Below, piece after piece: positions 1-10,877 of a DNA stretch of 64,000 bases. How positions within the stretch are numbered: position 1 is the first letter of the stretch; each line of letters starts with the position of its first letter. The notes under the pieces are model-generated. The model ran no database searches. It was not told where the DNA came from and worked only from the letters and a program-made list of their open reading frames with translations. The stretch covers positions 62,001 to 126,000 of the forward strand of contig NC_084601.1 in assembly GCF_033807715.1 (NCBI RefSeq), given 5' to 3'. This DNA is from Cololabis saira. Taxonomy: Eukaryota > Chordata > Actinopteri > Beloniformes > Belonidae. The translations under genes were made by a program, and so were the position numbers.

Positions 1-10
1 ACACAGCAGC

Positions 11-545
11 TTGTGGGGCAGTACTCACACAGACAGTAATGGGGATGTAGTGGAAGAAATGATGGATGAAAGGTCTTTAGTATGTCTTAACAATGGAATA
101 GGTACAAGAGTGGACGTGAACAGGGGTACGATGTCATGTTTGGGTCTGACAATGGTGTCAGATAGATTGGTGAATGCCTGTGAGTGGTATGTTAAGACTA
201 ATTCAACTGTAGGAAATGATCATTTCCCGGTGCTAACTATTGTAAATACAAGTGTATGCTTTCAAGAAGGGAATACATTCACCAGGTGGTGCTTTGGTAA
301 GGCAGATTGGAAAAATGTAGGATATGTTGTGAAGAGTCAGCACATTTGATAGCACTAGAAGGAGACATAGAGGAGTCTACGAAGCAGGTTACAGAATATA
401 TTCTAAATGCAGCAAACCTGAGCATACCAAAAAGATCTACACAGGGTAGGGAGAAAGTGGTACGTGGTGGAACGAGGAATGCAGCAGAGCAATAAAAGAA
501 TGAAACAAAGCATTCAGAGCATTGAAGAAAAAGCAGTGGCTCGTA
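11..545 (+). pseudogene. LINE apurinic-like endonuclease fragment
   Basis: The frame starting at 11 reads as the C-terminal half of an exonuclease/endonuclease/phosphatase domain. It contains the HTDSNGD stretch and the SDH-type end motif as NDHFPVLT, where the serine is replaced, at about residues 68-75. The reading continues in another frame to about 545, where a WWNEEC-like post-endonuclease motif is visible around 465-485. In LINEs this domain nicks the target DNA. The N-terminal half lies outside the window. Several frame changes show that it is not functional. Confidence 0.65.
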
Positions 546-570
546 GGATCATTATTGAGTGATCAATAAT

Positions 571-1882
571 GATCTGTGGGTATCAAAGGTGCGGCTCTCA
601 TGCTGCTTCAGTCATACTTGACTGACAGGTCTTTTTCTGTCCACTTGGGTGATTTCTCCTCCAGTGTGGCCCCTCTTACTTGTGAGGTGCCCCAAGGCTC
701 CATTTTTGGTCCATTATTATTTTCTTTATATATGCTCCCTCTGGGTTCTGTTCTCCGAAAGCATGACGTTTCTTTTCATTGTTTTGCCGATGATGTCCAA
801 ATCTACCTTCCTTTAAAGTTAAAGTTACAGGACTCTCTGCAGCCTCTACTAGCTTGCCTTAAAGACATTAAGGTTTGGATGGAACAAAATGTCTTGAATT
901 TAAATGAAAATAAAACGGAGGTTATTGTGTGTGGACATCCGGCTGTTTTAAATGACTCTGTTGGTGCTCTGGGCCCCCTTGGTTCCAAAATGAATTATTT
1001 TATTAAAAGCCTTGGTGTCACTTTTGATAGTGATTTTAAATTTGATAGACAGATTGGGTCCGTAGTAAAAGGTGCTTTTTTCAGCTAAGGCTCCTGGCCA
1101 AAGTAAAGCCCTACCTATCTCCAAAAGACTTGGAGAAGGTCATTCACGCTTTCATTACATCACGGCTAGACTACTGTAACTCTTTGTATGTGGGCTTAGA
1201 CCAGCGTTCTGTGCGACGCCTGCAGCTGGTGCAGAATGCTGCTGCTCGACTGTTGACTGGAACTAGAAAGCGTGACCACATTACCCCCGGTTCTGGCCTC
1301 CCTGCACTGGCTTCCTGTTCACTACAGGATTGATTTTAAGATTCTGCTGCTAGTTTTTAAATCACTGAATGGCTTGGCTCCCCAATACCTTCCAGAACTT
1401 CTCCACTCTCACACACCAGCCAGAGCACTGAGGTTGTCAAGTCAGTTGCTCTTAGACGTCCCAAAATCCAGGCTCAAAACTAAAGGGGACCGAGCTTTTG
1501 CGGTGGCTGCCCCTAAGCTGTGGAATAGCTTACCACTGAATATTAGTTCTGCTCAGACCCTAGAGGTTTTCAAGTCTTCTTTGAAAACGTATTTATTTTC
1601 TTTGGCTTTTGGTGTACGATAAATAGTTGCCTACATTTGTGAGAAGTGATTGTGCACTTTATGTGTCTGTTCTTTGCCATCTATTTTCTACTTTCTATCT
1701 TTTATTACTATTTTATTGATCATTCTAGCATGTTAGTGATTTTATTGTTTATACATTTTGTACTGTATTCTCTTTTGGTATTGTTTCATGTTATTATATA
1801 CTGTACAGCACTTTGGTCGACCTCGGTCGTTTTTAAATGTGCTATATAAATAAAATTGACATTGACATTGACATTGACATTA
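571..1882 (+). mobile_element. 5'-truncated L2-type LINE nested in the I-type LINE
   Basis: Frames at 576-1088, 1130-1333 and 1272-1622 form the C-terminal RT half of an L2/CR1-group element. The PQGS box is present, the catalytic box is FADD in place of the usual YADD, and LDYCNSL and PKLWNSLP follow. The 3' end has the usual CAGCACTTTGG and ATAAATAAAATTG words and a (TTGACA)n tail at about 1853-1882. The element begins abruptly inside the RT, as expected for 5' truncation. The coding frame is broken at least twice, so it is a relic. The host LINE's own reading resumes at about 1883. Confidence 0.8.
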
Positions 1883-2249
1883 AGTACACCAAAAAGAGTA
1901 CATGAAGAGAATTTTGTTCCACCATAGGCAGAGGAGTTCAGCTGGGGGATGTATGGTCCATGTTCAAGCGAATGAGTGGGAAAAGGAAGTCAGCTTTAAT
2001 ACCAGCACTAGTAGATGGGGAGAGAACGGCAGTGTCAGACAAAGAGAAGGCTGATGTATTAGGTACAGCATTTGCTGCAGTACATAATGAGGAGCACATA
2101 AATGAGTTATATAGGCAGCAGAAAGACCACACTATCAGAGAAAATGAGAAAGTGAGAGAGAAGAAAGAGGATGACATGTCAACGATGAATATGGATCTTA
2201 CAAGTTCAGAACTTAAAATAGCCTTACAAGGTACAGGATATACAGCACC
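1883..2249 (+). pseudogene. I-type LINE segment between endonuclease and RT
   Basis: Translation from 1960 gives the spacer typical of this LINE group, with VWSMFKRMSGKRK and an LTSSELKIAL motif just before the RT. It stops at 2249, where the solo LTR begins, and resumes at 3266. The four bases CACC occur on both sides of that insert. Confidence 0.6.
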
Positions 2250-3265
2250 TGTAGAGGAATTGTTTTTATGTATGTATAATCATTTGGTTGAAATCTAACA
2301 TTGGTAACCTTCTACTTCAAAAAAAGAGCTTTATGAACTTTAAGCTAAATAAAAGGAGGAAGAAAAAGGACAGTGTGCGTATCTCTCCGGCATGTGTGCC
2401 CCTGAGTGACGCGGGTGTGGATGTGTGTTTCTCTCCGTGTCTCTCTCTCTCTCCCTCTCTCTGTGTGGGGGTATGTGTGTGTCTTTCCTCCCCATCTTGT
2501 AGTAGAAAGAGAGTAATAGTTTTGTATAATCAGTGTTATTTTTAAAGCTTTGGTGTCCACGAAGAATCACTGCAACTCCATGAAAAGGAATGTGTGTGTT
2601 ATGAAGTATCTGCTTGTATTTGCTCAGATGGGAAGGAAACACATGCTTGGGCCTCTTGCAAATAGGCCTCACTTTGTGTATGTGCAAAATTATCTCCCCT
2701 TTCTTGGGTACAAGGGGCGTCATACATCACACCAGGTGTCTAGAGACTGCCCTTGTTTGAACAATTTACACCAAGATTAGTAATAAATGAGTATCTCTCG
2801 GGGAATCCTCCCTATGAGGGCCAAAACGATCTCCAGATTTTAGGCAATGACACGAGACTTGGGAGACGACACCTGTAGTGGTAAAAAAAGACGCTGGGGA
2901 GGGTGGATAGTGAGGTAAGAAGTTGAATGATTTATGTATGTACCACTTGTGGAACTGACATGAGGAGAAGGTTATAGGGATATTGTTGGATACAGGGGTG
3001 TGGCCCTCAGATCCTTCAAAAGTATATAAGACGGATGATTTGATGCAAAGTTTTAGAGTCGGTACCGGGATCATGCCGGTTCTCCTGTGTGTGGTACTGA
3101 TTTTAATTCTTGCAATAAATACCTGCACAGTATTTGGACGGAACACCAGCTGAAACTTTGACTCCAGTGTTTTCTTCAAGTCCGCGGATGAAGGAAAAAC
3201 TTAGTCTATGTGGGGTAGGAAAAACGTAGAATCATGTGGAGGTCCCGAGAAGGATTTTCTCTACA
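2250..3265 (+). mobile_element. Solo LTR of an ERV/LTR retrotransposon, CACC target duplication
   Basis: A 1016-bp insert begins TGTAGAG and ends CTCTACA, a perfect 7-bp inverted repeat with the TG...CA ends of LTRs. It is flanked by the 4-bp direct repeat CACC (2246-2249 and 3266-3269). Inside are a TATA-like GTATATAAG near 3023 and an AATAAA at about 3114-3119, in the right order for U3-R-U5 on the plus strand, and a CT-rich tract near 2430-2480. No internal gag or pol is present, so it is most simply a solo LTR left after LTR-LTR recombination. The family is not recognised. An LTR this long suggests an endogenous-retrovirus-type element. Confidence 0.8.
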
Positions 3266-3269
3266 CACC

Positions 3270-4907
3270 AGGTCATGACCAGTTATGTTATGCCATGTTC
3301 AGCAGCTGCTGTGGAATCATTAAAAATGTTGTTGAGACTTTTTAATAAAATATGGAGGGAGGGAGTTCTGCCCAATAGTTGGAAAAGAGCAATAATATTG
3401 CCATTTAATAAACCAGGGAAGAATCCTGCTAATCCTGGTAACTATAGACCAGGGGTCGGCAACCCAAAATGTTGAAAGAGCCATATTGGACCAAAAACAC
3501 AAAAAACAAATATGTCTGGAGCTACAAAAAATGAAAAGTCTTGTATAAACCTTAGAATGAAGACAACACATGCTGCATGTAGCTATATTAGTTATAACTG
3601 GGTCCTCGGCTGCAAATGTAGCATGCTAATGTCTTTCCACATGACTCTTTTTGTTACGCAAATCTATGGAAGAGTATTAGGGCCAGGCAGGAGAAAAATA
3701 AAAATAATATTTTAGAGGAGGAAGATTTTTTTTTTCATTATGCACTTCGAGAACAAAGTCAAACTGTCGAGAAAAAAGTCAAAATTTTTAGATTAAAAAG
3801 GAAAGGGAAAAGGAAGAAAAAAAGAAGTAAAAAAAGAAAAGAAAAAAAAGAAAAAAGAAAAAAGGAAGAAAAAAAGAAGAAAAAAAAAGGTCAAACATTT
3901 TTTTAAAAGCTCCAGGGAGCCACTAGGGCGGCGCTAAAGAGCTGCATGCGGCTCTAGAGCCGCGGGTTGCCGACCCCTGCTATAGACCCATAGCCTTGAC
4001 ATCCCACTTATGTAACTGGATGGAGAAGATAATAGTTATGAGGCTGTCATATGTTCTGGAACAGAGAAGGTTATTTAGTAATTTTCAGAGTGGATTTAGA
4101 AAAGGACGATCCACAATGGATGCTCTAGTTAGAGTTAATAATGAGGTAGAAAAGACAATGAAAATGAAAGAGTTAATGGCAATAGTGTATTTTGATAAAG
4201 AAAAAGCATATGATTCCATGTGGAGGGATGGGTTGCTTATCAAACTAAGGAGGGAGATTGTATAACTGGATTATGGACTTTTTAACAGGCAGGAAATTTA
4301 AAGTCAAGGTTGGAACAGAAGTTTCTAAGGATTATGAAATTGAAAATGGTATTCCCCAGGGCAGTGCAATCAGTCCTGTACTGTTCAATGTAATGACTAA
4401 TGACATCTTTACAAATTTAGATGGATGTATCAAATCAGTGCTATACGCAGATGATGGGGCCATATGGATGAGGGGAAAAAATGTGCCACATGTCTTTAGG
4501 AATATGAGGAAAGCAATAGAAAAAGTGGAAAAGTGGTCATATGAATGGGGGTTCAAAATGTCAACAAGCAAGTCATGTTACATGATTTTTACAAATAAGC
4601 GCAAGATTGACATTGAGAAACCCTATATGGTCAGCCGATGGAGAGAGTGGATGAGTTTAAGTACCTGGGCCTGTGGCTAGATCACAAATATACATGGAAA
4701 GCACACATTGAACATTTGGAAACTAAGTGCAAAAAGGTTATAAATTTACTACGGGATGTGGCAGGCTGTGACTGGGGGGCAGATAAAAAATAATTAATTG
4801 ACATATACAGGGCAATTATGAGGTCAACAATAGACTATGGCTGTATAGTATATGGAGCAACCCCCACTAACGCAATATTAGTAGAAGCAGGAGAGACACC
4901 ACTGGAC
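3270..4907 (+). pseudogene. I-type LINE reverse transcriptase, interrupted
   Basis: The RT starts with LPNSWKRAII and NPGNYRP (about 3365-3449). It is cut by the hAT-type MITE and resumes with ALTSHLCNWMEK at 3985. FQSGFRKGRST, the A-motif region (VYFDKEKAYDS), GIPQGSAISP and the catalytic YADD (about 4443-4455) follow. Frame breaks occur near 4256 and 4640, after which a thumb-like region (KYLGLWLDH) is readable to 4907. The FDKEKAYDS sequence retains the catalytic aspartates' general positions. The copy cannot encode a continuous enzyme. Confidence 0.8.
3450..3979 (+). mobile_element. hAT-type non-autonomous transposon with 8-bp target duplication
   Basis: The insert begins CAGGGGTCGGCAACC and ends GGTTGCCGACCCCTG, perfect 15-bp terminal inverted repeats. 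It is flanked by a perfect 8-bp duplication, CTATAGAC (3442-3449 and 3980-3987). CA...TG ends with an 8-bp duplication are the hAT hallmark. The 530-bp interior is A/G-rich (3720-3900) with no transposase, so it is a MITE moved in trans. It splits the host LINE's RT coding region at the NYRP motif. Confidence 0.92.
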
Positions 4908-4911
4908 TTAA

Positions 4912-6103
4912 ATGGGACATATTGTGGAATTTAATGTATATTTTAAACAGGCCTTGAATGTCTTAAAAACAATCTAAAGCTTGTTTTTTCTACATAAATC
5001 AGAAATTCAGTCACTGGGCCATGTTTTTATTTTTTCCGCTTCTAAAGCCTTTACTGTGCTTCATTTTCAGGGCGGGGGGGGGCTATGATAATGAGGCTCT
5101 GCGCTGATTGGCTGCTTGAATGACGTGTAGCAGGGGAGGAGACAAAGCGTCGCTCCGGGCAGAAGAGCAGCGGCTGCGTAGCAAAGCGTGTCCACGGTTC
5201 TGCGTTAAATCGACACGTACCCTACGCCGTAAGCTCTGCGTTGGTGTAACGCGGAACCATAAATCAGCCTTTAGTCACCTCGTCTTCAAACAGGAAGATT
5301 GAATTTAATTCTAAACAGGTACACCACGGTTATTTACTCCAATTCCTCATCATTTCACTTCTTATGTTGAATCATGTTAACTGTAAAGAAATCACAACAC
5401 TGAATTTTCACAAATGGCAACTTTATTGTTAAAATATATAAATAAAATGTATGCACTATTGCTGGCTCAAGGAAGGACTGCGCGTCTTCTGAATGTGAAC
5501 AGCTCCAGGTGCTTGAAAGATCTGAAACCACAGAAGAAAAATGTATTACGGTACTAATAGAGCCCCGAGCCCGGGGCTCCTCGACGGTCCGGTCCGTGAG
5601 CAGCCCCCGCAGCTCTGTATGCGGCACCGGGGCTCCGGAGCTAAGCTAAATGCTTAGCCCATGCAAAGATCATACAAATATAAATAACATTAAAAAAAAA
5701 GGAACTTACCGCTGACTCGTGTGCAGTTGCCGGGTCCGTGCTGTGGGAACGGATCCTTTTATGAGGGTAAATGTCGATGCAAAATCTCATTTCTACTCTC
5801 CCTCGCTGTTCAAACAGCCACCGCTGCTGAACAATGGAGGAGCTTGAGCCGACGGAGAGAGCTGGTTGTGGGCGTGGTTTCAGCAGCGGAGGCCGAGCCT
5901 CTGCGCCTCGGGTGACGTCACCCTAGGCGCAGATTTTAATCGGCTCAAAAAAAATCACGTGACACTGGGGGATTCTGTAAGGTGGGGTCAAAGACCTTGC
6001 AGAAATTCATGGGATTGTGTCTCCCCTCTGCTGGCAGGGTGTGGGGAGACCACTTTATATATGTTAAAACAAGAAAAAACGTGTTTTTCATAATATGTCC
6101 CCT
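4912..6103 (+). mobile_element. TTAA-flanked non-autonomous DNA transposon
   Basis: A 1192-bp insert is flanked by TTAA (4908-4911 and 6104-6107). Its ends are ATGGGACATATTGTG on the left and, read from the right on the other strand, AGGGGACATATTATG. A TTAA duplication points to the piggyBac or Kolobok superfamilies. The host LINE frame reads ETPLDL before and RREKL after with one TTAA, which confirms the exact borders. No transposase frame is seen. At about 5216-5272 it carries, in reverse, a roughly 55-bp module that recurs twice at 8931-9052. Confidence 0.85.
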
Positions 6104-6107
6104 TTAA

Positions 6108-7880
6108 GAAGGGAAAAACTGACACTTACATACAGGGTAAGATTAAAAGGGAGTGGGGAAGAAAACTTTGCAACAATGACAATACAGGACTGTTGGGAAT
6201 ATTCTAAATTCCAGAGACATGGGTTTGGGTGGTCAAGGGAGGAAAGACTGAGAATATATGGAATGGAGACATTAGAATTCACTAAGTACACACCGATGAG
6301 TAATATTCCTCCTTGGCTCTTCCCAGAAGCAAAGATAGACATGAACATATTGGAACAGAAAAAAGAATGGAGAATAAATGAAGTAGGAGTCAAAGTGAGT
6401 GTATACTTGAGAAATAGTTATCACAACTACCTTAAAAACAGATGGGTCAAAAAATCAAAAGGATTGTGTGGGAATAGGTGTTTATATCCCTGAGTTCGGT
6501 GTTAATATCTCCAAAAGATTATCTAATCAGTTATCAGTATATACAGCAGAAATGGTGGCAGTCTTTATTGGGTTACAGTGGGTGGATGAGGTTAGTCCGG
6601 ATAAGGTGGTGGTTATACAGATTCAATAGCTGTATTGGAAAGAATCAAAAAAAAAACACAGGACGAGATGTTAAATTGTCCCTTGTGCCAATAGGTGGTG
6701 AGCACTCATTAAAAATATGCCATGTTGTTGGGAGTGGTATGTAATCAACAGGTCGGGGTTCTCCGAGTTGTGTGGGAGGTGAGTCTTGGCCAGGGTAGAA
6801 TTTCAGGACAGCCGGGCAAGAGACACATCTTCAGTAGTGTATGCCCTTGCATCATTGGGTGTTTCGGCCTTCCAACACTATACACCCTCCACAAGGGTGG
6901 CCCGCCGCAGGATGATCAGTCCTCAGCTTGTGTCCCATGCTCAGCCGCCACCGAAATCCATCCTGTTAATCTGATGTTGGGGCCCAGCACGAGTCCTTCC
7001 GCTTGAGCCAAATCCACTGGCTGCTTCTTTCAGCCGCCTCTGATACTGCTCTGATGGTCCTCCGCAGAGCCTGGCCGTGGCTTCCGAGTTCCTTCAACAG
7101 TCTGATGGTAGACGATGCCACAAATCCTCTGCATCCCACTTCAACTGGATAGACTTTGGTGTTCCAGCCACGCTGCCTCGCATCTGCTGCTAGCTCTGAG
7201 TAGCGCAGCCTCTTACGCTCATAGGCCTCATAGGAAAGTATACAATCAACAACAACAACGACTTACTCATAGATATTTACCATAGTTTATTAAGAATACA
7301 CAGATGTGGCATAGATGTACAGTTCTGTTGGGTACCAGCACATGAGGGAGTAACAGGGAACGAGGGTGCTGATAAATTAGCAAAAATGGAATTGCATAAG
7401 GAAATAACTTTACCAGTTCCACTAGGAAAAGGAGAAGGTAAAGCAGTAATAAAGAAGAAAGGAATGGAAATATGTCAGAAAAGGTGGGGGGAAGATCAGA
7501 AAGGACAGGGACATCACAAAATACAAAAGTCTATCATAACAAAGAATTATACTGAAAGGAACAAAAGGGAGGAAATAGTCATAACAGACTCAGACTGGAC
7601 CACACAGGATTAAATGACACTTTGTATGTTATGGAAAAAAGGGACAGTGATAAGTGATAAGTGATAAGTGAGAACTTTGGAGTAAAATAAAACAGTGAAC
7701 ATATTCTAATGTATTGTAACAGGTATGAAATAGAAAGAGAAAGGCTACAGGAAAAAGTGAGAGAGGCAGGACATGAGTGGAATTTGAGGGGGATCCTGGG
7801 AACAGAGGGAGAGGGGGTTGAAACCACCAGAAAGGCACTCATTCATTTCTTAAAAGACACTAGCCTGATAAATAGAATTT
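6108..7880 (+). pseudogene. I-type LINE post-RT region, RNase H and C-terminus
   Basis: From 6108 the frame reads through a connection region (FGWSREERLRIYG, IPPWLFPEA) into an RNase H domain. There is a TDGS-like start near 6440, an ETAE-equivalent region as YTAEMVAV near 6537, and a QTDS-like element near 6617. An antisense RT fragment then intervenes (about 6735-7232). The RNase H end follows as CWVPAHEGVTGNEGADKLAK (about 7325-7385). A C-terminal knuckle-like segment ends with ALIHFLKD at about 7850. Several frame changes make it non-functional. Confidence 0.7.
6735..7232 (-). pseudogene. Antisense C-terminal fragment of another non-LTR RT
   Basis: On the minus strand, 7232 down to about 6990 reads YEAYERKRLRYSELA, then VYPVEVGCRGFVASS, then AAERSSQWIWLKR. 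This arrangement is found at the C-terminus of a fish LINE family whose RT also resembles the relic at 42550-43110. The exact clade (R2/R4/NeSL-like or a related group) cannot be settled here. The fragment sits inside the RNase H region of the host LINE. A short CAACAACAACAAC stretch lies at its right border. Its left border is uncertain by tens of bases. Confidence 0.55.
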
Positions 7881-8495
7881 AAAAAACAGGCTAAATTAAA
7901 TGATGTTACACACTCTTGTACAGTAGGTGGCGGTATGCACCTTAAAGTTGGTTGCGATCTGCGCCAATAAAACAGAGAGAAGAAGAGATGACTCGTCCGC
8001 GCTGCTGCGACGTCGTCACCAGCCCTCCAGTCTCGCACTTTTTCCAGTGGCCAGCCGCGGTACTGCAACAAAAAATCCCATGGGGCCCAGAAAGCTTTTT
8101 TCCCATAGACTGCAATAGTAAAAGAGAAGCCTCTAAAACTGTTCACAGGAACCTCCAGCTGTAATCACCGGCAATTACTAATCTTTGTATTCTATATTTT
8201 TAAGTCATGGACTTTATGTCCGTCAAAAATGTTTTATAACGGCCAGCAAAATCAAAGAAAAGTCTCTTTCTGGGCGTGACGTCACGGCCGTGTCGGTGCC
8301 ATTGATGTTGGCATGATGGCATGATGGGAGGCCCCAGAGCATCATGGGAGGTGACTCAACTGCGCATGCTCTATAGGCCCGTGTACACGGAAGTAAACCA
8401 GGAAGTCCGAGATTTTTTCGGCACATGCGCTGGCTGAGCAAAATGCATTGAAATGAATGGGCGGCCATTTTGGGCACTGTATCCAGTTAATATTA

Positions 8496-9533
8496 TACCG
8501 TAGATTACCAAATAGTCGCCCGCGCGCAAATACGCGCCTGTGCTCTAATAGCCACCGGGGTCCGAGCCCATTTGGCATAATAAACGCCGGTTCAATTAAA
8601 CGCCCGGGCGACTACCGGTAATAACCTGGTAATAACACTGTATTTGCATTGTATTGTGTACAGTATCGTTCATACTGCTCTGATCAGCTATGATCAGCGC
8701 CAGTTCATCAGTTATGGGGATTCTTTATTATTTATAATTTTCTTTTTTTATATATTAAAATCCCAAAATATCTGTACCGTTTCTGATTGGGTGTGTGCAC
8801 TGCGAATCATTTTTAGACACAACAAAGAACGCGTACCGCAAAAGTTGTGTCTCGGCGGAGGAACCCGGCGTCCCAGCAAAATGAGAAGAGAAAAAAGAGG
8901 TTTTCTGAAGAGCAGACAGCGCACACACTAAAGGGTGATTTATGGTTCCGCGTTACACCAACGCAGAGCCTACGGTGCAGGGTACGCCGTAAGGCTGATT
9001 TATGGTTCCGCGTTACACCAACGCAGAGCCTACGGCGTAGGGTACGCGGCGACCCGCACCATACGTGGAAATGCGCTCTTTTTTTTGCTATTAAAACATG
9101 ATTTGTAATGTGAATTTGCAAAACTTAAACTACAAATAATAGTTTTTGACGTAACATCAGAGATTGTACATGCTCTCATGTACAACCCGTACGTGCGACC
9201 CGAGGATGAGTCAAATCGAGTCGCAGCTGCTTCAACTGTGATTCCTTCACGAGGAGCGACCAGGATTTCAAACACGCTTGATTTTCTTGCGACCTCACGA
9301 TTCGTGATCGGGAGCTCGTCGTGAGGTGTTGTGTTGTGTACAGTGTGTACAATTTTAGTTCCAGTGGTACTATGGTGATCTCATATGTTCTTTGTAAGTA
9401 ATGGTCTGGTGCTGCTCATTGCAAAAATAAATTGTAGCCTGGTGCAAATACCCGCCTGGTTCTTATAAACGCCTGGGGTCCAAGTGGATTTAGCATATTA
9501 AACGCCCGGGCTACTAAATGGTCATCTACGGTA
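8496..9533. mobile_element. TA-flanked element with palindromic ends, or two copies of one palindromic MITE
   Basis: The left end, from 8496, reads TACCGTAGATTACCA and the right end, to 9533, reads inward as TACCGTAGATGACCA. This gives inverted ends of about 30 bp with a TA dinucleotide on each side. Each end block (8496-8627 and 9427-9533) is also partly self-complementary, and the two blocks share direct similarity (ATTAAACGCCCGGG). The segment is therefore either one 1.03-kb element or two copies of a palindromic MITE around about 800 bp. No transposase is visible. Confidence 0.6.
8931..9052 (+). repeat. Two tandem copies of a ~60-bp GC-rich module
   Basis: Two adjacent copies start TGATTTATGGTTCCGCGTT at about 8937 and 8996 and continue through ACGCAGAGCCTACGG. 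The same module occurs inverted at about 5216-5272 inside the TTAA-flanked element, with about one mismatch over the best 50 bases. It must be a common dispersed sequence of this genome. No coding or RNA-gene signal is evident. Confidence 0.75.
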
Positions 9534-9869
9534 GATCCATGGTCGTCACACGGCGGCCATCTTGCCACAGGAGAGCTCGCTCACTCATAACACTGTGTTT
9601 AATGGTGCCTGTACTGCAAAACAACCTTAACTTGCTCAATTCTCAACAGATTTTCAAACAGTTTGGTTTGTTATGAACGTCAGAGATGTAGGTATGACAC
9701 TGCATACTTGTGAATAATTATAAACATTGAAAAACGTACTTTTATATGAAAATAACCAGAAACAGATAGCTATGACATGGTATTTACATTAAATGAATAT
9801 TTCTATAGTATTCTTAATATTTATATTTACATTATAACATATATACATATATTATTACCTTATAACATG

Positions 9870-9871
<2 letters not shown>

Positions 9872-9942
<71 letters not shown>
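9872..9942. repeat. (TA)n microsatellite, left foldback arm
   Basis: This is an uninterrupted TA run of about 70 bp. Its mirror partner is the run at 10692-10773, so the microsatellite belongs to the foldback element and has different lengths in the two arms. Confidence 0.95.
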
Positions 9943-9946
<4 letters not shown>

Positions 9947-10130
9947 ACATTATAACATGTTTATATATTATTACATTATGATGTATTTATATCATGACAT
10001 TATAACATGTGTATATATATATTATAACATGTGTGTATATATATACACACATGTTATAATGTCATGATATAAATACATCATAATGTAATAATATATAAAC
10101 ATGTTATAATGTCATATAAATACATGTTAT
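9943..10130. repeat. Near-perfect palindrome at the foldback centre
   Basis: The sequence is a palindrome of about 180 bp centred near 10040 in GTGTGTATATATATACACAC. Arms of about 85 bp include TATAACATGT and GATGTATTTATATC on both sides. The left arm has one extra short duplication near the centre. It could form a large hairpin or cruciform. The 548-bp element at 10131 is inserted beside it. Confidence 0.8.
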
Positions 10131-10678
10131 TGTCACGATTAGTTAAACTGGCGGACCCAAAAGCAAAACACAACAAAGTCAAAGTCCAAGGGTGTTTATT
10201 AAACACTGCAGGAAAAAAGCAATCCGGAGGGCAGCTGGATTCTAGTGTGCCGGTGAGCAGGCTGAGGCTGAGTGGCAGGTAGGCAGGCAGGCAGGCAAGG
10301 CAAACGGCTGGCGGAGATTTTCTGAGGATGAGAAGGGCAGGAAACAAAACTCACGAAGAGCACAAAATCTGCACTCACTAACTAAACTGGGATTACCTTT
10401 GTAACCCAGAGTTTTCCAAAAATGCTAAACTAGGAAATATACTGGACAGGTAGGACTAGAAGCGTTACCACGCACTAGGGTTGTGAACCGATCTGGCATC
10501 GGCGCCACAGGATCTCCAAACATTTATAGACTGGGGATGATTAGCTGACGCCAGGCAGGTGAGGAGACGAGGGAACTGGAACCAGGTGTGCCAAGCCGAG
10601 AGCTACGCCCACAGAACACGCCCACTCACAACACACACAAACAAATAGACAAGACACAGACACTGACAGACTGTGACA
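10131..10678. mobile_element. Non-autonomous element with TGTCAC ends and GTTAT duplication
   Basis: The 548-bp insert begins TGTCACGATTAG and ends CAGACTGTGACA, giving short inverted ends TGTCAC/GTGACA. It is flanked by GTTAT (10126-10130 and 10679-10683). It carries no ORF. The interior includes a short GCAG repeat (10277-10297). The superfamily is uncertain; no transposase is present. Confidence 0.65.
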
Positions 10679-10688
10679 GTTATAATGT

Positions 10689-10691
<3 letters not shown>

Positions 10692-10773
<82 letters not shown>
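10692..10773. repeat. (TA)n microsatellite, right foldback arm
   Basis: This is a TA run of about 80 bp, the counterpart of 9872-9942 in the other arm of the foldback element. Confidence 0.95.
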
Positions 10774-10776
<3 letters not shown>

Positions 10777-10877
10777 GTTATAAGGTAATAATATATGTAT
10801 ATATGTTATAATGTAAATATAAATATTACTAAGAATACTATAGAAATATTGATTTAATATAAATACCATGTCATAGC

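Larger units (their letters stand above)
1..7985 (+). mobile_element. I/Nimb-like LINE with RNase H, 5' end outside window, decayed
   Basis: This is one non-LTR retrotransposon whose parts lie in order: endonuclease (11-545), linker (1883-2249), reverse transcriptase (3266-3449 and 3980-4907), post-RT region and RNase H (6108 to about 6700 and 7233-7880), and a 3' UTR (7881-7985) ending in a polyadenylation-like AATAAAAC and a short GAAGAAGAG tail. An RNase H domain after the RT, together with a GAAGAAG tail, is typical of the I/Nimb group in fish. The copy is dead: it has frameshifts (for example near 4256 and 4640), stops and five nested insertions. The insertions fall between recognisable protein motifs and several carry clean target-site duplications, which shows the LINE was there first. 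Clade is inferred from domain order and tail, not from a tree. Confidence 0.8.
8020..9541. mobile_element. Composite insertion in the foldback left arm, 8-bp duplication
   Basis: The foldback sequence is interrupted exactly between two copies of GTCGTCAC (8012-8019 and 9542-9549), which are contiguous in the right arm. An 8-bp duplication suggests a hAT-type event. The insert starts CAGCCCTCC and ends GATCCATG, so terminal inverted repeats are weak and the family is uncertain. Most of its right half is a second, TA-flanked element (8496-9533). The left half (8020-8495) holds GC-rich low-coding sequence with a short ATGATGG-type repeat at about 8311-8345 and no credible ORF. Confidence 0.65.

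Noticed and set aside
9777..10067. Ile/Tyr-rich ORFs (also 10588-10869)
   Set aside because: They are translations of TA microsatellites and the palindrome.
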